In this document: positions 57,986-64,000 of the stretch, piece by piece
Numbering within the stretch: the stretch's first letter is position 1
Layout: every line of letters starts with the position of its first letter
Source: Citricoccus alkalitolerans
GTDB taxonomy: Bacteria > Actinomycetota > Actinomycetes > Actinomycetales > Micrococcaceae
Direction of reading: 5' to 3'
NCBI RefSeq assembly: GCF_039528175.1
Contig: NZ_BAAALH010000002.1
Span: 1,488,001 to 1,552,000 of the forward strand
DNA length: 64,000 nt
Notes under the pieces: model-generated
What the model was told of the DNA's origin: nothing
Databases searched by the model: none
Seen by the model: the letters and a program-made list of their open reading frames with translations, nothing else
Program-made: the position numbers and the translations under genes

Positions 57986-59233
57986 ATGAAGCATGCTTGG
58001 ATAATCAACCACTACACTCCTTTCGCGGAGAAGGACGGCTGGGTCGGCCTTCATCTGGAGATGGCCGATGACATGGCCGGTGGAGAGTGGCAAGTCACGG
58101 TCCTTGCCGCGAGCACCTCGCACCCGGACGGCAGACAGCATTTGCGGCAAGGAGAACGTCGCCGTCTGGTCCGATGGAGGAATACCGAGTCTTTGTGGAT
58201 CAGAAGTGCCGAGTACTCAGGCAATGGACTGTCTCGGATCAGAAACATGGCGACTTTCGGTGCGACACTGATGCTGCCGGCGACGACCAGAGTGCTCCCG
58301 AACCCCGACGTTGTCATAGGTAGGGTCGTCAATCCTGTTGCAGCGTGGGCTAGTGCGCGAATCGCCAAGAAGTTCGCAGTACCGTTCGTCCTTGAGATCA
58401 GCGATATCTGGCCGGATACCTTGGTGCAACTCGGGAAACTCTCAGCGCACAGCCTCCCCGCACGAGGCCTTGGAGCACTAGAGAAGTGGCTGATCTCCAG
58501 AGCCGATGCGGTGATGTCCCCAATGCCCGCCATCGACGACTACTTGGCGACCAAGGGATTTGGCGACGTTCCGTTTTATTGGGTCCCCAATGGAGTCAAT
58601 GGCAACCAGCGACTGCCCTTGAATGATGAGACGGTTAGGGTTGATGTGCGACATGAACGACCGTTTCGATTCATGTACCTGGGTTCGCTGGGGCATGCCA
58701 ATGCAGTGGATACGATTCTGGAAGCGTTCCAGCAGTTCACTAGCTCTCATCCCGAAAGACGAGTTGCACTGGAGATCGTCGGTGGCGGACCGTTGAAGAG
58801 CGACCTCAAGGAGACGGCAAAGCAATTAGGAATCGATCACCTCGTTGAGTGGACGGACCGGATTCCTCGCGAGGATGTCCTGGACCGTCTCTCGGGAGCC
58901 GATGCCCTGGTGGCGAACATGCGTGATCTTGAACTGTATCGATATGGGATCGCACTTAACAAGCTCTTCGATTACCTACTGTCGGCTCGCCCTATAGTGT
59001 TCGCTTCCAACGCTGTCAACAACATCGTGGATGACGCCAAAGCCGGCATCACAGTTCCGGCCGATTCAAGTCTTGAACTGGCGCTTGCTATGGCCGACAT
59101 GATGGACGCCGACGCCGAGCAGCGGAATGCTTGGGGACGTGCCGGGCGCCAGCATGTACTGGAGAACTATACGTACAGTGACTCGGCAACACGCTTGAAA
59201 AAAATGCTTTACAGGGTCTCAGGAGATTCATAG
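57986..59233 (+). CDS. Glycosyltransferase family 4 (first)
   Basis: A 415-residue GT-B enzyme. The N-terminal lobe begins HAWIINHYTPFAEKDGWVGL and includes FVLEISDIWPDTLVQLG. The C-terminal donor lobe has FRFMYLGSLGHANAVDTILE, VALEIVGGGPLKSDL and the donor-site region LELYRYGIALNKLFDYLLSA. It adds one sugar of the repeat unit on the cytoplasmic face; donor and linkage are unknown. AGGGAAAG precedes the ATG at 57986. It follows the acetyltransferase by 28 bp. The opening segment resembles WbuB/Pgl-type GT4 enzymes that often act second in such clusters. Confidence 0.9.
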   Translation: MKHAWIINHYTPFAEKDGWVGLHLEMADDMAGGEWQVTVLAASTSHPDGRQHLRQGERRRLVRWRNTESLWIRSAEYSGNGLSRIRNMATFGATLMLPATTRVLPNPDVVIGRVVNPVAAWASARIAKKFAVPFVLEISDIWPDTLVQLGKLSAHSLPARGLGALEKWLISRADAVMSPMPAIDDYLATKGFGDVPFYWVPNGVNGNQRLPLNDETVRVDVRHERPFRFMYLGSLGHANAVDTILEAFQQFTSSHPERRVALEIVGGGPLKSDLKETAKQLGIDHLVEWTDRIPREDVLDRLSGADALVANMRDLELYRYGIALNKLFDYLLSARPIVFASNAVNNIVDDAKAGITVPADSSLELALAMADMMDADAEQRNAWGRAGRQHVLENYTYSDSATRLKKMLYRVSGDS

Positions 59234-59245
59234 GAGTAATTTGTT

Positions 59246-60358
59246 ATGAGCACCACGGAAGTCACCAGCGTTCTCCACCTATCTTCTGCTCATCCTTGGA
59301 CGGACAACCGTATTCACATGCGGGAGGCAGCCAGCCTCTCCCAGGCTGGTTACGATGTGGGTCTGTATGCGGTCGACAATGAACTTCATGTTGGAGGTAC
59401 CGGAGTCACGGTGACGAGAGTCCCTGCAGCACCTAGATGGCGGCGCGTCACCCTGGAATCGATTCGGGCTGTGCGTTTCGCCGTCAGTTCCAAGGCGTCG
59501 ATCGTCCATATCCACGATCCGGAACTAGTGTGGGCGATTCCTCTGCTGCAGATCCGTGGAAAGCGTGTCATTTACGACGCCCATGAGGACCTGCCTTCCC
59601 AAGTCATGCATAAGCCATATATTCCTGAGACTTGGCGAGCTCCTGTCGCATTTGTCGCCGACCGACTGTTGCGCATCGCCAACTTAAGCGACCACGTCAT
59701 CGCCGCAACCGAAGTCGTCGCCAAGCGATTCGATGCAAACAAGACCACGGTGGTGCGGAACTATCCACTGATCGATACTTCGGAACAGTGGTCGGACCCT
59801 CAGCAAAGGGGCCTTTCGGTGGTCTACGTCGGCGGTCTCTCGGAGGCACGGGGCACGAGGGTGTTGATAGAAGCGCTCGATTCGGCGCAGATGCCCACTG
59901 GATGGAGCTTAAAGCTCGCCGGTTGGGGTGCCTCAGGATTCGTCCAGTCGTTGTCCACGCTTCCAGGCTGGGACCGCGTCGAATTTTATGGGACCGTAGC
60001 TCCACCAGCAGCACGAGAGCTCGTCGGTTCGAGTCGGGTTGGTTTGGTTGTGCTGGGCGATACCCCAAACCATCGAGATGCATTGCCGACCAAGATGTTC
60101 GAGTACATGGCCTCAGGGGTTCCAGTAATCGCCTCAGACTTTCCGCTGTGGCGACAGATTCTAGAGGAACATGACTGCGGACTCGTTGTGGATCCCGACT
60201 CTCCCGAGGACATTGCGGCGGCCATCGCATTGTATGCAGGAGATCCTGGACTCTTAATGCGACACAGCGTAAATGGTTTCAACGCCGTTCGAAACTCGCT
60301 CAACTGGACCAGTGAGGCCGAAGGACTCGTTCGAGCGTATCGCGCCGTATCGCGTTAG
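59246..60358 (+). CDS. Glycosyltransferase family 4 (second)
   Basis: A 370-residue GT-B enzyme. The N-terminal lobe has VLHLSSAHPWTDNRIHMREA (9-28) and VHIHDPELVWAIPLLQIRGK with IYDAHEDLPSQVM. The donor lobe has SVVYVGGLSEARGTRVLIEA and RDALPTKMFEYMASGVPVIA, where the E-containing GT4 motif falls. The ribosome site TAGGAG lies 9-10 bases before the ATG, and the gene starts 12 bp after the previous one. The acceptor and donor are unknown. Confidence 0.92.
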   Translation: MSTTEVTSVLHLSSAHPWTDNRIHMREAASLSQAGYDVGLYAVDNELHVGGTGVTVTRVPAAPRWRRVTLESIRAVRFAVSSKASIVHIHDPELVWAIPLLQIRGKRVIYDAHEDLPSQVMHKPYIPETWRAPVAFVADRLLRIANLSDHVIAATEVVAKRFDANKTTVVRNYPLIDTSEQWSDPQQRGLSVVYVGGLSEARGTRVLIEALDSAQMPTGWSLKLAGWGASGFVQSLSTLPGWDRVEFYGTVAPPAARELVGSSRVGLVVLGDTPNHRDALPTKMFEYMASGVPVIASDFPLWRQILEEHDCGLVVDPDSPEDIAAAIALYAGDPGLLMRHSVNGFNAVRNSLNWTSEAEGLVRAYRAVSR

Positions 60359-60602
60359 GCAGTCGTCCGTGAATGGGATCGCCTGATCGGGCTGCAGTTT
60401 CGTCTAGCGCATAGAACTGCTATCAGAAACCCCGGAAAACAATGGATCTAAACCTCTCGGCCTCCGGAATCAGGCCCAAGGGGACGAATCAGGATGCTAT
60501 TGATTGTCCACTATGCTCTGGTGTGGCGCTGCTTCTGCAAGCCGCATAAGACTAAGAATCAGGCAGACCTGGTCAAAACGCGAACTGGAAGGAACCAGTA
60601 CA

Positions 60603-61862
60603 TTGCTGAAAGTTCGAGACCGCTCCGGGATGCGACCCAATAGGCGAAGCGCTACAACCAGGAAAGTACTGCCTGGGGCCCGATTTCTCAAGATTCAGGT
60701 CGGGGGGACTCTTGCTCGAAGTAGCCGGAATAGGCGTGAGCTGGAAGTGGTCCGGGACTTGGGACTGAACCCGTTGGTCATGGTTAAGGGCGACGAATCT
60801 AGTAGCTTTGTGGTTGAAGGTTGGGAGTGTCTCCCCACGACCACACGCCCGTTGGGCGATGCTAAATCAATAGTCGGCCTCAATCGGTGGGTGAGTTTGT
60901 TGACGTGGGCAAGGCGTGCTCGTCAACTTAAACCTGCCGTAATCAGCGGGCACGACCTCATCGGTACGACAATTGCTTGGTTGTCGACCCTGGGGACCCC
61001 GAGGGATCGGCGTCCTCACCTCATTTACGACTCCCACGAGTTCGAGATGGGACGGCACACTAGTAGTCGCAGGGGCCGGGTAGCGCTCACTCTCATTCGT
61101 CTACTTGAACGCTTCCTGATTAGCCGTTGCACATTCAGCATGATGGTAAATGAGTCTATTGCGGACCGCGTACAGGCGATTCATCACTTAGAGGACCGAC
61201 AACGGCCCGTGGTGGTGCGCAGCATGCCTGCAGAGTGGTTCCACCCAGCTGATTCGAAAGAGCGGCGTAGGGCAGCGCTTCTTGGTCAGCTTGGACTGGA
61301 ACTCGACACGTTTCTGATGATGTACCACGGAGTTGTCGTACGCAATAGAGGAATCGAGACAGCGATCCGCGCCCTGGTGGGGAGGGACGCTGCAGCGCTT
61401 GTTGTCGTTGGAGACGGTGATCTCGGTTATCTGCAGCAACTACATGAACTCGCATCTGAGCTAGGTATCCGGGAAAGAGTCCTGTTTAGACCGGCTGTAG
61501 CATTCGATGTGCTAGGTGAGTATGTGGGAGCGGCGGATGTGGGGTTGGTGACGATACCCGCAGCCACAGAGAGCTACTACCTAATGTTGCCCAACAAACT
61601 ATTCGAAAACATCCAGGCCGGTACGCCAGTTGTGGCGAGTGACTTTCCTGAGGTTCGGGCGATAGTGAGCGAATTCGACATAGGGTTGCTCGTAGACCCG
61701 TTGGACCTTGATCAGATCAACGAAGCGCTCGACAAGTTGCAAAGCGATGCCACTCTCCGGCGGAGAATGAGCTTGAACGCCAACCGTGCCAAGTCAGTTC
61801 TCTGCTGGGAACGGGAGCGCGAGTCACTCGCGAAGGCGTATGCAGAACTATTCAGCCGATGA
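60603..61862 (+). CDS. Glycosyltransferase family 4 (third)
   Basis: A 419-residue GT-B enzyme, related in layout to the previous one: HLIYDSHEFEMGRH in the acceptor lobe and MMYHGVVVRNRGIETAIRAL with LMLPNKLFENIQAGTPVVAS in the donor lobe. The start is uncertain. A TTG at 60603 is used because GGAAGGA lies nine bases upstream; the frame is open to 60504, and an ATG at 60630 is another choice. The first 30 residues are basic and not conserved. It is preceded by a 244-bp gap, larger than elsewhere in the cluster, and its stop overlaps the polymerase start (ATGA). Confidence 0.85.
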   Translation: MLKVRDRSGMRPNRRSATTRKVLPGARFLKIQVGGTLARSSRNRRELEVVRDLGLNPLVMVKGDESSSFVVEGWECLPTTTRPLGDAKSIVGLNRWVSLLTWARRARQLKPAVISGHDLIGTTIAWLSTLGTPRDRRPHLIYDSHEFEMGRHTSSRRGRVALTLIRLLERFLISRCTFSMMVNESIADRVQAIHHLEDRQRPVVVRSMPAEWFHPADSKERRRAALLGQLGLELDTFLMMYHGVVVRNRGIETAIRALVGRDAAALVVVGDGDLGYLQQLHELASELGIRERVLFRPAVAFDVLGEYVGAADVGLVTIPAATESYYLMLPNKLFENIQAGTPVVASDFPEVRAIVSEFDIGLLVDPLDLDQINEALDKLQSDATLRRRMSLNANRAKSVLCWERERESLAKAYAELFSR

Positions 61863-63127
61863 AGCTTATCTATAACTCAAAAAAGCCCATGGACGCGCAC
61901 GAATCTGGCCAGAGGGGCGAGCTGGCACTCATTGTAGTGGGAGTACTTCTAACCCTGAGGACTGCCCTTCTCGTCTTGGTTCCAAGTGCTCTGGGGTTTA
62001 TAGGAATCCCCAGCGAGCTGAGCAATCTCATCGTGAATTTCGGGACTCTGGCAGTCGGCTGTGCTGCGATTCCTTGGATTCTGAGCCGAGCGCCTCGACC
62101 TGCTTGGGTGGTTGTTTGGTTTCTGGCAGTAGCCCTGGTCATTAGCATGCTCTTCTATGGTGGGGGAGTGGCACTTCTCGGGGCCTTCGGTGTGGATCTG
62201 GCGTTGGGCTTGATTTGGTTGCTCGTCATGTCTTCAATCAGTGATTTTAGGAGTTTTAGAAGGCTTCTATACTGGGGCGGTTACGTGATTCTGGTTGCGA
62301 CAGCTCTCCAGCTCGTGCGGACATCTGCCGCGGAAGATGAAGTCGGATATTCGCAGTTCTTGGCGTACGTCGCACTCCCGGCGGCACTGATTTTCGCTGA
62401 TGCAGCCTTCGAGCGCCACGCTTTCTTCAATGCTGCTCTGGCTACAGCAGCCGGCGTCATGGTGATGAGTACTGGCGCTAGAGGGCCTCTCGTGACAATC
62501 GTGCTGTTCGTAGCTATTCGGGGTGCCCTAAAAATGCGCTCATCCCCGCGCTTAGTTCTCCTATTTGTCGGTGGAGGCGCGGCACTACTAGTTGCATTGC
62601 AGTATGTGAGAGACTCACTGCTGTCGTGGCTGTTCGAAACGCTTGAGAACTTGGGCCTGAGCACCAGGGTTGTCACTCGGTTACTCGAAGGCACCCTTCT
62701 TGAAGATCGGGCAAGAGGTGCCCTTGCACAACACACTGTCGACCTGATTGTCGAGCATCCAGTCGTCGGCCTGGGCTTGGGGAACGAGCGAAGGCATGTG
62801 GCGGTGTTGATGGGAGATTCTGGTCCATCCCAGTGGACGGGTTGGTATCCGCATAACGTTTTTCTCGAAGTACTCTCGCAATTCGGCGTGATCGTCGGTT
62901 CATTGATTCTCATTTGGGTGGCAGTGAAGATTCTTCGAGCCGTGGTGGCGACCGATGACATGGATCGGAGTCTTACTGCACTCATTTTCGTTGGGATGGG
63001 TCTGGTGCCGCTGCTGTTCTCGGCGAGTTACTTGAGCTGGCCTCAATTCTTCGCGCTCATTGGAGTATGCCTCGCTGCGCAACGATTGCATACGTCACCA
63101 TCCGCATTAGTGCGGGAGGCCAAGTGA
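61859..63127 (+). CDS. O-antigen polymerase/ligase-like membrane protein (Wzy/WaaL)
   Basis: A 422-residue membrane protein with ten or more predicted helices. It has the large extracytoplasmic loop typical of the Wzy/WaaL superfamily, in which VDLIVEHPVVGLGLGNERRH and YPHNVFLEVLSQFGVIVGSL form the conserved H-P-x-x-G-x-G-x-G and P-H-N-x-x-L signature. In a Wzx/Wzy-dependent pathway it would polymerise repeat units on the outer face. A ligase role is possible but the cluster context (a PGT and a flippase gene) favours polymerase. The ATG overlaps the stop of the third glycosyltransferase. Base composition is lower in G+C than the housekeeping part of the window. Confidence 0.85.
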   Translation: MKLIYNSKKPMDAHESGQRGELALIVVGVLLTLRTALLVLVPSALGFIGIPSELSNLIVNFGTLAVGCAAIPWILSRAPRPAWVVVWFLAVALVISMLFYGGGVALLGAFGVDLALGLIWLLVMSSISDFRSFRRLLYWGGYVILVATALQLVRTSAAEDEVGYSQFLAYVALPAALIFADAAFERHAFFNAALATAAGVMVMSTGARGPLVTIVLFVAIRGALKMRSSPRLVLLFVGGGAALLVALQYVRDSLLSWLFETLENLGLSTRVVTRLLEGTLLEDRARGALAQHTVDLIVEHPVVGLGLGNERRHVAVLMGDSGPSQWTGWYPHNVFLEVLSQFGVIVGSLILIWVAVKILRAVVATDDMDRSLTALIFVGMGLVPLLFSASYLSWPQFFALIGVCLAAQRLHTSPSALVREAK

Positions 63128-64000
63128 AAAAAAAGGGGAGATTGAAAACCCGGCTCAGAGTGAAACTGAGTTCAACTTTCGTCCGGGGCGTGGGTGTACT
63201 TTCGTCAGGGGCAATGCTTGGTCATGCAATTAGCCTGGTGACTCTCCCGATCATTAGCCGTCTGTATGAGCCGGTCGCGTTCGGCGAACTTGCGCTGATC
63301 GTATCGATTGCGTCTGTTCTCACTTCCGTTGCCTTGCTTGGGCTGCCACACGCGGTTGTCAGAGCCGACACGGACGAGAGTGCTGTTAGGACTATGATTG
63401 TTGGTGCCATTCTGGGAATAGGGCTTGTCTTCGTGGCGCTGTTGATTGCTGTAGTCCTGATGTTATTGGGGGTCGAGCTGAGGACCACACTTCATGGTGC
63501 CCTTTTTTGTGGTCTTGTGGGACTGATGTCGATTCTAACGTCCATGTCCAGCTATCTTCGATATTATGCCAATCGCAGGGAAGCCAATAGCGTTCTTTTC
63601 ACGAATTCGATTATTGGGTCACTGGCCACTCTCTTGATTACGGTTCCACTTGGATTCGCAGGAATGGGTACGATCGGCCTGGTTGCAGGCTCCGTGGGTT
63701 CTCTTCTGGTCGCGAATGCACAAATGTACCTCCGTCTAAAGATTCGTTTCCCAAAGATCACGGGTGTTGAGTTTCAAAACACGCTTAAATCTAATCGAGC
63801 TTTCATGCTATATCAGTACCCTGCGAACCTGTTGGAGACAATTTCCACTCAAACGCCGCGGCAAGCAATATCTGCGTTCTTCGGAACGGTTTCACTCGGT
63901 TGGTACTCCATGACGGAGAGGGTTTTGGCCATCCCGATGCGTCTTGTAGGTGCCCCTATTTCTACGTTGTATTTCCGCGAAGCGAGCAGTCGTACCAGAC
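63124..64000 (+). CDS. Wzx-like polysaccharide flippase (3' end off window)
   Basis: About 292 N-terminal residues of an MVF/MATE-like polysaccharide export protein. A basic N-terminus (VKKKGRLKTRLRVKL) precedes helix 1 with VLSSGAMLGHAISLVTLPII and SRLYEPVAFGELALIVSIAS, the family opening. Further helices follow, then the half-repeat boundary YQYPANLLETISTQTPRQAI. It should flip lipid-linked repeat units across the membrane before the polymerase acts. The GTG start overlaps the polymerase stop (GTGA) and is followed by eight consecutive A bases, a possible slippage site. The right edge truncates the gene. Confidence 0.88.
   Translation, partial: MKKKGRLKTRLRVKLSSTFVRGVGVLSSGAMLGHAISLVTLPIISRLYEPVAFGELALIVSIASVLTSVALLGLPHAVVRADTDESAVRTMIVGAILGIGLVFVALLIAVVLMLLGVELRTTLHGALFCGLVGLMSILTSMSSYLRYYANRREANSVLFTNSIIGSLATLLITVPLGFAGMGTIGLVAGSVGSLLVANAQMYLRLKIRFPKITGVEFQNTLKSNRAFMLYQYPANLLETISTQTPRQAISAFFGTVSLGWYSMTERVLAIPMRLVGAPISTLYFREASSRTR

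Overview
The window is high-GC DNA (mostly near two thirds G+C by eye) with GTG and TTG starts, strong GGAGG-type ribosome sites and DtxR/IdeR-type iron boxes. It also has a TPP riboswitch ahead of thiOSGF and a housekeeping set glmM, coaA and glmS. This fits an actinobacterium, most likely Micrococcaceae (Arthrobacter, Citricoccus or Micrococcus relatives). The family placement is inference from gene content. No rRNA, tRNA, CRISPR array or insertion sequence was recognised.

Left part (1-11.5 kb): an edge-truncated Tat-exported peptidoglycan amidase; two wrecked genes lying head to head (an acyltransferase-3 pseudogene and the 3' half of an ABC exporter); a LysR regulator divergent from a solitary ABC substrate-binding lipoprotein followed by a LigM-like tetrahydrofolate-dependent demethylase; an iron-regulated siderophore-interacting reductase; and a leftward set of acyltransferase, stress-type SDR and GH15 trehalase/glucoamylase-like enzyme. 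From 11.6 to 15.3 kb a TPP riboswitch controls thiO-thiS-thiG-thiF. From 15.3 to 20.5 kb a complete siderophore importer (binding lipoprotein, two permeases, ATPase) sits behind an iron box, followed by an AraC regulator.

20.7-29.7 kb is a small specialised-metabolism locus. It encodes a type III polyketide synthase, an overlapping SAM methyltransferase, an aromatic-ring-hydroxylase-type flavin monooxygenase and a TSUP transporter. Two paralogous ~800-residue LuxR-type regulators, whose MalT-like P-loops have decayed, flank the synthase/methyltransferase pair. 29.8-34.7 kb is housekeeping: glmM, a small repeat-bearing membrane protein, mscL, an AMIN-like secreted protein, a VanY-type carboxypeptidase and coaA.

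34.7-47.7 kb is a catabolic island: a leftward operon (flavin monooxygenase, RidA, DUF1028, M20 amidohydrolase, aspartase) and a rightward one (aldehyde dehydrogenase, NCS1 permease, SDR), then an MFS metabolite transporter. Two related LysR regulators bracket the rightward block. After four miscellaneous genes comes glmS (51.6 kb). From 53.7 kb to the right edge lies a surface-polysaccharide cluster: a PglF/PglE/PglC/PglD-like set predicted to make and transfer a bacillosamine-type sugar, three GT4 glycosyltransferases, a Wzy-like polymerase and a truncated Wzx-like flippase. Its later genes are visibly richer in A+T.

The most unusual non-coding signal is a dispersed palindrome with arms TTTGCGGGCAGA/TCTGCCCGCAAA, present three times: between convergent genes (6291), as a perfect 46-bp palindrome in a promoter region (20505), and in frame inside the flavin monooxygenase gene (28688).
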